A stretch of DNA of 64,000 bases from contig BTPG01000007.1 of the NCBI GenBank assembly GCA_036245525.1, forward strand, positions 125,639,815 through 125,703,814, read 5' to 3'. Origin of the DNA: Semisulcospira habei. Lineage: Eukaryota; Mollusca; Gastropoda; Semisulcospiridae. The translations under genes were made by a program, and so were the position numbers. Below are positions 44,322 to 55,727 of the stretch, one piece after another; position 1 is the stretch's first letter, and each line of letters starts with the position of its first letter. The notes beneath the pieces were generated by a model. It saw only the letters and a list, made by a program, of their open reading frames with translations. It was not told the DNA's origin and made no database searches.

Positions 44322-44725
44322 CTTAGCACGTGTGCCTACTCTTAGCACGTGTGCCTACTCTTAGCACGTGTGTCTACTCTTATCACGTGTGCCTACTCTT
44401 ATCACGTGTGCCTACTCTTATCGCATGCGCCTACTCTTATCGCGTGTCCCTACTCTTATCGCGTGTGCCTACTCTTATCGCGTGTGCCTACTCTTATCGC
44501 GTGTGCCTACTCTTAGCACGCGTGCCTGCTCTTACCACGCGTGCCTGCTCTTACCACGCGTGCCTGCTCTTATCACGCGTGCCTGCTCTTATCACTCGTG
44601 CCTGCTCTTATCACGCGTGCCTGCTCTTATCACGCGTGCCTGCTCTTATCACGCGTGCCTGCTCTTATCACGTGTGCCTACTCTCATCACGTGTGCCTAC
44701 TCTCTTATCACGTGTGCCTACTCAC
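44322..44725. repeat. 19-bp minisatellite, about 21 units
   Basis: Unit CACGTGTGCCTACTCTTAT; central units read CACGCGTGCCTGCTCTTAT. Two sequence classes occur in blocks. Three units equal 57 bp, so all three frames stay open; these are not genes. Confidence 0.95.
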
Positions 44726-44827
44726 ACGGGTTGTGAAAAGAAGGGTAGAAAAGCATTGGCTGAGGCAAGTCGGCACGGGAATCTTACCAATCGAAGCCCG
44801 CACTGGAGAAAATACATGTACATCGCT

Positions 44828-45053
44828 TTAACCGCCTCCCTGTCACTGTACGTTCAGGCGGTTTTGTTTTTGAAATCTTTGTTCATTCAACGATCAAAAG
44901 CCAAAACCGTCCAAGAGACGTGGATACGTCTTGGTCTCAGCAGGAGGCATAGATCCTCATGAGCCCCCCCCCCCGCGAATGCGGGGGCACATGAGGATCT
45001 ATGTCGCTTGTATTTGGATCGCGCTCACGTTTTCTCGACAGCGGACAGGTTAA
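44828..45053. mobile_element. H1 hairpin MITE, 226 bp
   Basis: TTAA at 44828 and 45050. Left flank GTTCATTCAACGATCAAAAGCC, hairpin 44941-45010 with a C11 expansion in the left arm. Confidence 0.85.
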
Positions 45054-45164
45054 GCGTCCGTGGATTTTTAGAACTAGACATTTGCATTGGAGAGGTCGAT
45101 TTATGACTTGCATACAAGGATTAGTAATGAAAGAACAGAAGAATAGGAGCAGACACCACCCTGC

Positions 45165-45440
45165 GTCTACTTTTGTCCACTTCCCAGTGTGCGCAAGTCC
45201 CTCGGACCGGCGTCGGCCTTGTGGGATTCAAAACCGGACTGATTTATGGCTTGGTATTAGCCTTAGGGAGTATTAGTTGTGACAGAACAGGAAAGAATGA
45301 GTAAACACAGCCTTGCGTCTCCTTTTTGTCCACTTTCCAGCGTGCGCAAGACTTTCGGGCCGCGTCGGCCGCAGTTGGCCCGCGCACTGTCGTGCGCGGG
45401 CCAACTGCGGCCGACGTCGGCCCAAAGGTCTTGTACTTAC
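45165..45440. mobile_element. H4 elements, one partial and one with hairpin
   Basis: 45170-45235 is a left half (TTTTGTCCACTTCCCAGTGTGC...CCGGCGTCGGCC). 45325-45440 repeats TTTTTGTCCACTTTCCAGCG and forms GGCCCGCGCACTGTCGTGCGCGGGCC with GTCGGCC arms. Confidence 0.7.
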
Positions 45441-46035
45441 TGAGTTAAACCTTCTTACTGAGTTAAACCTTCTCACAAACGAATTTCTCTTTTCGAGATA
45501 ATAAAGTACTCTTATTCTTATTTTTCTAGTCTCCGGTATTATGGCTCGCTACAAAGACGAGAAAAGGCAGAGTCTGGGACAGACGACACCAAGCTAATAA
45601 CCACACCGCAAATTATCTGTAAGTCGAGAACCGTGTATTTATGTTATCAGCAGTTGATCTACCGTCCACAAAGAACGCGCTATCCCTGTGTCCAAAAGCT
45701 ATGGGTATAAATATAAAAATATATTTCTGTGATGTTTTGAACACAAAGTGAAAGCCAACCTACGCATTAAGTGTAAGATGATAGACCAAATGATTTATTT
45801 TATCAGCAGTTGATCACCGTATGAAAGAGGGCGCTATATTTGCGTCCAAACGCTTGAGTTATATAATATATCCTTTTGTTAATAGCTTGAATACAAAATG
45901 AAACCCAAACTGCAGAATAAACGGAAGACGATAAGTGTATATTTATTTTATCAGCAGATTATTTTACTATCAGCATTTGAGCTATAGTATCACTCACAAA
46001 GACCACGCGGTCCTTGCGTCAGTAAGAAACCTTTA

Positions 46036-46047
46036 TTATATTTTATT

Positions 46048-46083
<36 letters not shown>

Positions 46084-46140
46084 TTTATTTATTTTATTTT
46101 ATTTTTATTAAAAAAATTTTTATGTATGTTTTTTTATTTT
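46036..46140. repeat. (TTTA)n tract
   Basis: TTTATTTATTTA runs followed by T/A-rich low-complexity sequence. Confidence 0.9.
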
Positions 46141-46188
46141 TAAAACTGTGATATGTATTTTGCCTACAAAATGAAAACTAAACCGCAA

Positions 46189-46281
46189 ATTAGCCCTTTG
46201 CGTGTCGGTAGCGGTTTTAGTCGCGAAGATTCCTACAGGAATCATCGCGACTAAAACAGCTACCGACACGCAAAGGCTTAA
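46189..46281. mobile_element. H3 hairpin MITE, 93 bp
   Basis: Left TTAG, right TTAA (46278). CCCTTTGCGTGTCGGTAGCGG and complement; loop CTAC. Confidence 0.8.
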
Positions 46282-46499
46282 GAGGAAGACGATAACCAAA
46301 TATTTCTTTATCAGTATTTGATCTACTGTCCCAAACAAGCTGGGGAAATTAAAAAAAAAAATCTGCAAAATCTTGTAAAACCAAACTCCAAACTGCGCAC
46401 GATGTGGCGGACGATGACCATATATTTATTTAATGTACCGTTCAGCAAGACCGCGTCAGCAAGCTTTGGGAAATAAATATTAAAAAATATTTGTGGCGA

Positions 46500-46705
46500 A
46501 GTCTTAGGTACATTTTCGCTTTTGAAATCATTTGTTCATTCAACGACCAAAAGCCAACACCGCCCAAGAATCATGGATACAAATTGGTCTCGGCAAGAGG
46601 CGTAGATCCTCATGAACCCCCGCAGTCGCGGGGGCGCATGAGGATCTATGTCTCTTGCAGTTGGATCGTGTTCACTTGAAGTTTCTCGGCAGCGAAGAGG
46701 TCAAG
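46500..46705. mobile_element. H1 hairpin MITE, ends eroded
   Basis: Hairpin 46589-46659; left flank GTTCATTCAACGACCAAAAGCC, right flank CTCGGCAGCGAAGAGGTCAA. Confidence 0.75.
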
Positions 46706-46941
46706 CGGAAGGCAAGAACCGTGTTTGTATGTTATCCGCAGTTGATCTACTGCATCAAAGACCGAGCCGACCCTGCCTCAACAAATTACGGTCATGAATA
46801 TAGACGTATTTCTGTAGCACCTCCGAATAAATATACACGCATTTCTAAAACACCGTGAATGCTACCACGGACTGAACGCTCGGTATATTTTTATCGTTCC
46901 CATAACAAAATAAAGCCAGGCTCGAAATGTTTCGTTCAAAG

Positions 46942-47161
46942 TTAACTCATTCACACCTGTAAACCGTAGCTCATCTCGCGAGAAAAGGGGGAACCTTATT
47001 GCAAGAGGTATAGATCCTCATGAGCCCCCGCAACTGCGGGGGCCCATGAGGATCTATGCCTTTTGTGGAAACCTCTTTGGATAATTCTATCTTCCTTTGG
47101 GCGAAGAGTAAACAAAGATTTCGGAAACCTGATATGTGTCCACCGGGAGTGAAGGGGTTAA
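46942..47161. mobile_element. H1 hairpin MITE, 220 bp, abutting an H2 copy
   Basis: TTAA at 46942 and 47158; termini TTAACTCATTCACACCTG and GGGAGTGAAGGGGTTAA. Its right TTAA is also the left TTAA of the next element. Confidence 0.85.
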
Positions 47162-47372
47162 CTCATTCAGCCCGACGGCCGTATTTCCCAAATTTTGGAG
47201 GCGTCATCTAATGACTATGTACCAGTTGCAGGAGATGGATTCGACCATGATAATTCAAGGGCAGTGCCAGATTAACTTGGCGCCGACAGGCGCCAAGCTA
47301 ATCTGGCACTGCCCTTGAATTATCATGGTCGACCCATCTCATGCTGTAGTGCGTCAGGGCTGAATGGATTAA
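47158..47372. mobile_element. H2 hairpin MITE, 215 bp
   Basis: TTAA at 47158 (shared) and 47369. GTGCCAGATTAACTTGGCGCC / GGCGCCAAGCTAATCTGGCAC with loop GACA. Confidence 0.85.
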
Positions 47373-47389
47373 TAAAACGTGCTATCAGA

Positions 47390-47648
47390 TGTGATAGACG
47401 GATCGGCTATACCTTCAAGGGTAGTGCCAGATTCGCGTGACGTCTTACAGTTCAAGGGTAGTGCCAGATTAGCTTTGCCCCTAGCCAGGCGCCAAGCTAA
47501 TATGGCACTATCCTTGACTTTAGATTTACCTCTCGCTGTGATGTTTGAAAGGGTGAATGTAACAGAGTTAACACATTCCAGACGTGCTGCATCCGGATAC
47601 GAGGCATAAAGCGGCGTACCCGAATGCATCATGTCTCGAATGCGTTAA
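47390..47648. mobile_element. H2 relic followed by an H6 hairpin MITE
   Basis: 47395-47520 has two overlapping AAGGGTAGTGCCAGATT arms, probably a rearranged H2. 47568-47648: TTAACACATTCCAGACGTGC ... CATGTCTCGAATGCGTTAA is H6. Confidence 0.65.
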
Positions 47649-47984
47649 CTTGACACGTTAACAGATATCCGCAGGACTGCAGAGATATGTCGCTTTGCCC
47701 CGTGCCATTTCTAGAGAGCGGGGGATATATAAGAGAAACACTACACTCGTATCCCACGCCTTGGTCAACATTATATACCCGTATCTGCGCGCAGCGCATT
47801 GGATACTGAGGGAAGACACTCCAGCTTTTGCATTATAGCGACAAATATATAATCAGACTAGAAGCGGTGTGCAGCGTGTCGCACGTTTTTTGTACATCTC
47901 GCTAAGGTAAACACAGTCCGACCTTTGTACAAATTTTGTATGCCTTTTGAAAGTTTGTATACTTGTTAAAAAATATATAAGGTT

Positions 47985-48366
47985 TGTTTGTTTGTTTGTT
48001 TGTTCTTTCGTTCGTTCGTTTGTTCGTTCGTTCGTTTGGTTGTTTGTTTGTTTCTTTTTTGTTTGTTTGGAAATGTGTGTTTGTTTCTTTGATTGCTTGT
48101 TTGATTGATTGTTTGATTGCTTGTTTTTTTTGTTGTTTTTTTGTTTTGTTTCTTTGATTGCTCGTTTGTTTGTTTTTGTTTGTTTCTTTGTTTGCTTCTT
48201 TGTTCGTTCGTTTATTTGTTTGTTTGTTTGTCTGTTTGTTTGTTTGGAGTTGTGTTTGTTTGTTTGCTTGCTTGCTTGCTTGCTGGTTGGTCGGTTGGTT
48301 GGTTGGTTGGCTGGCTGGCTGGCTGTTTGCTTGCTTGTTTGTTTGTTGATTAGTTGGTTGGTTGGT
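47985..48366. repeat. (TTTG)n/(TTCG)n/(TTGG)n tetranucleotide tract
   Basis: About 380 bp of TTTGTTTG, GTTCGTTCG, GCTTGCTTG and GGTTGGTTGG blocks. Cys/Leu/Val-rich ORFs here are artefacts. Confidence 0.95.
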
Positions 48367-48412
48367 TATACACATCCGACGACACTGTTTAGATTTAACT
48401 CCAGTCCAAGTA

Positions 48413-48589
48413 TTAACTCATTCAGTCCGACGCACGTATTTCCCAAATTTTAGAGGCGTCTTCTAACGACTATGAACCTGTTGCAGGAGATGGATCGACC
48501 ATGATAATTCAAGGTTAGTGCCAGATTACCCTTGAATTATGATGGTAGACCCATCTCCTGCTGCAGTGCGTCAGGGCTGAATAGGTTAA
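48413..48589. mobile_element. H2 MITE lacking the hairpin centre, 177 bp
   Basis: TTAA at 48413 and 48586. GTGCCAGATTACCCTTGAATT shows that one inner arm and the loop have been lost. Confidence 0.85.
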
Positions 48590-48809
48590 TCTGTGCGGGA
48601 TATGCCTTGAATACAGTAAGCACCTTAGGTATTTTTGTCATCACAATATGCCAGATTGTGCCTATGCTTCCATTGTTTGGTCAACTCATGTGCACCTTGC
48701 GCTGTAAGGGCAGATATCAGTCTTTCCCCCATTCGCGCTGAGAATAGAAAAACAAATAGGAGCAGTGTTGCTCCGATTCACAACGTGTGGGGTCTGCAGA
48801 ACGAATGCA

Positions 48810-48925
48810 AATACAAATATATCGAGGAGCAAAAGAAATGCGACATTTCTACGAATCATCGGAAACACTAAAGTGTTTCCGATGATTCGAAAAATGTCGC
48901 ATATCTTTTGCTCCTCAGCATACGA
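48810..48925. repeat. singleton ~100-bp hairpin
   Basis: ATATCGAGGAGCAAAAGAAATG, GAATCATCGGAAACACTAAAG and complements ending CTTTTGCTCCTCAGCATACG. The arms are about 45 bp with few mismatches. No TTAA. Confidence 0.75.
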
Positions 48926-49427
48926 TATATGCAGTAGAAAATTTAAAAAAAGATAGTTACGCTTGCTTTGTTTCAGTTTTAGGGGACACTTTTGTCCCTC
49001 CAAAGTGTATGGACAGCACCCTCTAAATACACCCGCCGCTTATAGTTTATATCGTCAAGTGTGTATTCGCACTGCATACCTCTTTGCACGAAAACGGCAG
49101 CGAATGGAAAGGGAGCTACATCCTGCGCTTTGAAGGTAAAAAACAACACGTCCACTTTTATGGAAAGCGAGATTTTCATTGTGATACAATAAAAATCTTG
49201 CTTTTCACGAAAACGGTCTTCTTGTTTTTTGCATTCGCAGGCAGTAATATTTTGTAACTGTGTTTAAAAAAATTGTTTCTACGTATTTCTTTTACAGATT
49301 GCGGTAATTGACGCCGAAGAAAGGCATCAAGAAATGTTGTGAAGAAGGTGATCTCTGTAAGACGAACAGGAGCTCAAAAACAGACAAAAGAATCTGATTT
49401 TATTTCTGAAATTTAAAAAATAAAGCC

Positions 49428-51366
49428 ATGGATACCTCGAAGATAAAAAGAAGGAAGAACGGGGTCAAAAACCAGCGACAAAAATGCGAACTGCAGAAAT
49501 GCACAACATCTTCACGGAAAGAACGCAAGAGGTCCAGAGAGGGGACGACGTGGAGCTCAAATAACGATGACGACACTGAACTGCTGCCAGGCAACACAGC
49601 AATTATGGTGACTCTGGTTGTGACGTTGTTGACTCTCGTGGGACGCGTGTGTTACGTCACAAGAGAGAGTTCATGGTGGATACTGCATCCAGATGAGATT
49701 TACCAGTCTCTTGAAGGTAAGAATTGTCATAAATTATACGTGTTTTGTCCCATGATTTTGGACATTACTGCTTGGAGCTGTAAGATCCAAAACAACATAC
49801 CAGCACACATAGGCCTACATTCTTCAAAAGGACGATCCGCTGTAGCAAAACGTCTTCGGACCCACATCGGCCGCAGTGGACCCGCTCACAGCCGACCTCG
49901 AGGACCTTTGCGCACTGGGATGATGATGATTTGTCCACATAGGGCCCACAAAACACCCAGGTGGCTACACGCTCGTCCCAATGCGCAAAAGGCTGTCGGA
50001 CAGCCGTGCGCGGGCCAACGGAGGCCGACGTCGGCCCGATGGCCTTTGCGTATTGGGGTGGCGATTTAGTGGTACAAAGTGAAAATAAAGTCGAAAATCG
50101 TATGTATATTTTAACATTTAAGCCTGTTGGACATCTATTTTTTAATTTCAAAAAGCGGAGTTTCTCTAATGTTTACTTACGTTCTACGTTTTTCATTGGC
50201 CTGAATTTTGCGATAGCTTGATCACAAAATTAAAAAAGAAAAACACCACCACCACCACCACCAACAACAACAATAATAACAACAATCCAAGAAACAACAA
50301 CTGCAAATTAAACGGAAGACCATAATCATTATCATATATATATAAATTGTATCAGCAGCTGATCTACCGTCAACAGAGAACACGCTAACCTGTAAAAACT
50401 CTGTGCAGTTGTTTTTCCAACATTCCTATGGTCATTTATTCATCAAGCTCGCTAACCCCTTGACTGCTACTGATGACACCATTCGGCGGCAAAGACGAGT
50501 AACTTTACGCGTCTATTCCGCTTAGCAGTATCATCTGTAGAAGCTAAGGAGTTAACTTGTTTGTTTAATTGATGCAGACTAGCTGTTTGTTCTGTCTTTC
50601 GCTTATTTCCTTGTTCGTTCGTTCGTGCCTTCCTTCGGGCGTTCCTTTCTTCCTGCGTTCGGTTGATTGTTTGCACAACAAAATTAAGTCTCAATAGTCA
50701 TACATGGCGAACCTTATTGACACTAACCCTTTCCATCCTGATGCACTACTGAACAAAATTCATTTGACTGCGGTAGTTCAAGGATGGGGCCAGAATAGCT
50801 TGGCGCCTAAGGCGCCAAGCTATTCTGGCGCCATCCTTGAACTAAAACGGTTGATCTATCTCCTAATATCTGATGCGGCCTTTATAGGACAATAAGCAAA
50901 TTTAAAAAAAAATCAGCTTCAGGATGTAAAGGGTTAAGTGATTAATGTCCTCACTTCAAGAGTGTCAAGTCGATAAAGGAAATTAGTGCAGTACTCACGC
51001 TCGCGATTCGAGAACTCGTTCAAAGTCAGTTACGAAGTGTAGATTAGTGAATATGTGCACTAAAGATAAGGGTCTCTGTGACGACAATCATTTCGTGTAA
51101 TATCAGTAGAACAATTCAGGTCTTAGCAGTTTGTCCGTTTGAAATGTTTGTCAACACAGAACAGCGTGTACGTTCGGACGGTGTTGTGTCGCTGTCATAG
51201 ATTATCGTATTCAGCATGAAACCAGTGTGTAAAAGCCATCGGCCGAGGTCAGGAGTCGTTGGCCCGCGCACGGCTGTGCGCGGGCCAACGGCGGCCGATG
51301 GCGGCCCGATGGCCTTTTGCGCATTGGGAAGATCGCGTTTCTCAAACTGGGGAGTGATGATTATGA

Positions 51367-51401
<35 letters not shown>

Positions 51402-54400
51402 TAACTCTTCTATAGCGCAAGATCCCCACAAAGAAAGGCTCAGAGCGGTCGCAGGAGATTGAGGGACCATAACAGGCCAAGGGTAGTGCCAGATTCACAC
51501 GGCGCCAAGCGAATCGAGCACTCACTTAAAAGCGAGAGGACAATAAGCGAATTTGGCACTACCTAAGAACTATACTAATGGTCAAAACTTAAGGGCGACC
51601 CCACTTTTTTGTGTCATTGTTTATCGTCGCAAGTAGGCTAATAAAATACAATGTTCTTTCGATCCAAATGGGTTAAACGTTTACCTTAGACCGTCCACTG
51701 TACAGGAAACAATAGACAACAATTCATCAATTTCCACGAACGTGTCAAATGCACGTGAAGCATCGTCAGTTTTTTATGAAAAGCTGTGCGATATTGGCAA
51801 GCATACCAAAGGCAGACAGGTGGGAAAACTCCGTAAAGTCGTGATGCACGTGCTAAAGGGGTCAGTCGTGAACACTGAGCACTTCTGTTTCTCTACAAAT
51901 ACCGGTACAGCAGGGGCATAATTGTCACTTTCCTAACCATGCCACCACGACGAAGCCTGACGCCAGTAGATTAGTTAGTTAGTTATTTGGGTTTAACGCC
52001 GAGCATGCAACCAAGGCCATCTCACGGCGGGCCAGTAGATCAAGGCCGGGTGCTAGCATGGCTGCAGGATGGAATTCCCGACGAGAAGTTGGGAGACGTC
52101 TTGGGGTGTCCCATTCAGTGATCCAGAGGATGCTGGCACGATTCGAAGAAACTGGAAGGGCAGAACGACGACCCTGCTCAGGACGCCCGCGCTGCACCAG
52201 CAGAAGGGAGGACATATACCTCTGTGTGGTGGCTCTGCGTGACCGAACTGTCACGTCAACCACTCTGCGACGCCAACTGATGCAAGCTGCAAACGTTAAC
52301 GTCAGCAGAAGCACAGTCTGCCGACGTCTGTGCGAAATTGGCCCGGCTTCATGCAGAGCAGCAGTGAGAATACCCCTCACTCCAGCTCACCTTAGAGCCC
52401 GGGTTGCCTGGTGTCGTCAACATGTGAGGTGGAACAGACTCCAGTGAACTCAGGTTCTGTTGACTGACGAGTCACCGTTCACTGTGTCCTTCAACGACGG
52501 CAGGATGAGGGGCTGGAGACGCCAGGGCGAGCGATTCACGGATGGATGCGTCCAAGAGGTGGATCGCTACGGAGGAGGCTCAGTCATGGTCTGGGCAGGC
52601 TTCAGCAGGGAAGGCAGGTCCCTCCTCCACGTCATTCGAGGCACCCTGACTGGACTGCGCTATCGGGACGAGATTGTGCAGTCCCTCATCCAGCCAGCTC
52701 TCTAAGCCATAGGCGACAATTCTGTTCTGCAGGACGACAACGCTCGACCTCACCGCTCCCGTGTGGTAGATGAGTGCCTTTGGCAACGGGGCATCATGAG
52801 GATGGAGGGGCCAGCTCGTTCACCTGATCTGGCTCCCATCGAGCACCTCTGGGACGTGCTGGGGCAACGTGTAGTCAACAACCACCATCCCCCCCCCCAC
52901 CTCCACCACAAGGCGTCCCCCAGCTGAGTCAGTTCTTGCATCAAGAGTGGAAAGCGATCCCACCACATGTTCCCCGAACCCTGGTGAACTCCATGCGTCA
53001 ACACTGCATTGAATGCTTGGCTGCAAACGGTGGGTACACTCGCTACTGACTGAACCAGTCTTGTGTGACTTTTCAAATGAGGGGTGGGTGAACATTCTAA
53101 CGTACTGCTGTTGTTACAATTGCTTGATGTACTCAAAACTTAAATGAAATTGTTACTGAATAAATTAGCAAAGTACTGACTCCAAGTATTGTTACATTAT
53201 TTGTGTGGTGTTGTCGGTGCGTCTGCGATAAAAAGTGGCCCTTAAGTTTTGACCATTAGTATAGTATGGTATATGCACTAGGTTCCTGCTGCAGTGTGTC
53301 AAGACTGAACAGAGATCTGGTGTACACTTTACTATGATAATTTGATCCCTTTGCTGCCAATTATCAGACGCTATGAAATCATGACAGATTCAATTTTATG
53401 ACCGAGACAAACAAGACGGATACGACTGCATGAACCCCCGCGACTGCAGGGCCCAATGAGGATCTATGCCTCGTGCAATTGTCTTGTCTTCGCTAAAAGG
53501 TAAAGTATTACACTTGAATCTCAAGTACCCAATTTCTGTAAAATTTTTATCACGCGCAGCGCTCGTAAATAAAACATGTCCTTGGCCTAGACCATTCCAT
53601 CTGCAAGAGGAATGGATGTTCATGAGCCCCTGCATCGCAGGGGTTCATAAGCATCTGTGCCTCTTGCCGGCCGCGGTCGGATCTAGCTAGCTGTTCCTTA
53701 CCCGCAGTGTCGTCAGGGTTCCGCTGCCAATGATCACGAATTGCGCGGCTGAACTGACTGTACACTGACCGACATATGTGGACGAACCCAGACGCAAATG
53801 AGACAGAAATAGGCATTAAGAACGTAGAACTCACAAGAGCCATAGATCTTCTTGAGCCCCCGCGACTGCGGGGGCTCAAGAGGGTCTATGGCTCTTGCAG
53901 TTGGGCAGCCGGTTCGCCTTACCTGGCAATTTAAGGGTTAACGTTTACCAACAGATAAGATTAAGTGACAAGGCCGAGGGAAGACGTTAGATTAACGGGT
54001 GGGACTGAATTTGATAAATAGGACTGGAGTATGCCCCTCCTTCGTGTGAATAGACAGTGTATGGCAGGAATTGAATATGGCCGCCTTGCGGTGAATAGAG
54101 TCATGGCACGGCGTTGTTTGGCCGTGTCTATTATGCCAGTGACCTAATTTCGGTGGGCGTGTGGCATATTCAAGTGCATTCTGCTTTAAACGAATAACGT
54201 AGAAGCTTTCCCTAGCTAGATTAGCATAGTCACCCTTAAAGACTCCATTAGCAGGGGATGGATTGGCCGTGATACTTCGAGGGTAGTGCCAGATTTGCTT
54301 GTCGCTTTCTAGATTGGCACGATCACTCTTAGGACACCATTTGCAGCGGCCGTGATGGATCGGCCGTGGTACTTCGAGGGTAGTGCCAGATTTGCTTGTC

Positions 54401-55529
54401 GCCTCGGAATTAAGACAATTTTTATCTGGCACTACTCTGGAACTATTCATCTACCAATGCTGTTACTGAGCCGTAATAGACATCTCCAACACAGCGATGT
54501 TTTCTACTCAAAGTAAGTTAAATAATAATAATAATAATAATAATAAAATTTATAAGGCGCATATACGTGGTAAAATAATAATAATATAACCGATTATTAT
54601 ATAGGCGCTTTACCCAATTCTGCAAATCGGCTCAAAGCGCAGCAAACTGAACCCAACACGCAAGCTCGCGTGACAGACTCTGAAAACAAACACAGTACAA
54701 GACAAATACGGGACATTCACATGGTGCGAAGGGTCAACTCAGCTACTGAGGTTTCGGAACTGAATTTTTATCGCTTGTATTTGCAATTTATAGACCTGAA
54801 ACTGTTATCAAAAAATGCTCTAGGCGCCGTACATATGAAAAAAAAAAAAAATTACACAAAAAGCGACAAAACCAAAAACACATGTACAATTACACAAAAC
54901 AACAGAAAATGACAAAATACATGAACACTGATAGTCAAAATGGTAAAGGATGGGTTTTAAGACTGCGTTTAAAATTTACACTGGACTCACTGTCTCAATG
55001 ATTTAAGAAGATCATTCCAGACTAAATACCACTCTGAACGAAAATCATGACTTCAAATAAGCATATTTCCGTTAAAAAAACAAACCGGGCAAAAAAATCA
55101 AACAAACCCAAAAAAACCACCGTGCCTGCCACTGTACGGCAGTACATTTTTGGTCCTGAAATCGTTGATCAGTCAACGACCAAAAGCTAAAGCCGTCCGA
55201 GAAACATGGATAAGACTGGTCTCAGCAAGAGGCATAGATCCTCATGAGCCCCCGCAGTCGCGGGGGCTCATGAGGATCTATGTCTCTTGCGGTTGGATCG
55301 TTTTCTCTTTTTCTCGGCTGTGAAGTGGTTCAAGATTCCACGTGGGACAAAGTCTTACATTTTTACAGAGTTGTGTTTGTGTCGTGGAATTTGTGGATAA
55401 GCCTGTACAACTGTAGACTGTGTCTATAGTATTAGCCGCCGATTCCGCCCGCCGACAAAATCTTAAAAATTGGCAGAACTGTACTTATTTGAAGTCATGA
55501 ACATATTTCGGCTTGGTCCTTGACTTATT

Positions 55530-55594
<65 letters not shown>

Positions 55595-55695
55595 AAAGGA
55601 GATTTGTTAAGCGCTTATTCTAAAAGTAGCTCTAAGCGCTGATACAATGAAAAGGCTAACAGCTAACACGCACACAAACACACCACATACACGCA

Positions 55696-55727
<32 letters not shown>

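Larger units (their letters stand above)
45600..46920. repeat. old ~150-180-bp tandem repeat broken up by hairpin MITEs
   Basis: The phrase TATCAGCAGTTGATCTACCG or close variants recurs at about 45646, 45807, 46310 and 46725, with weaker copies near 45946 and 46430. Between them AAAATGAAA...AACTGCA and GGAAGACGATAA also recur. H3 (46189) and H1 (46500) sit inside the array. A further unit is at 50290-50400. Confidence 0.65.
51445..53320. mobile_element. H2-like element split by a Tc1-type transposon
   Basis: Left part 51445-51570 has AAGGGTAGTGCCAGATTCAC and GCGAATTTGGCACTACC; right part 53264-53320 has CTGCTGCAGTGTGTCAAGACTGAA, the usual H2 outer sequence. The Tc1 element lies between. Confidence 0.65.
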
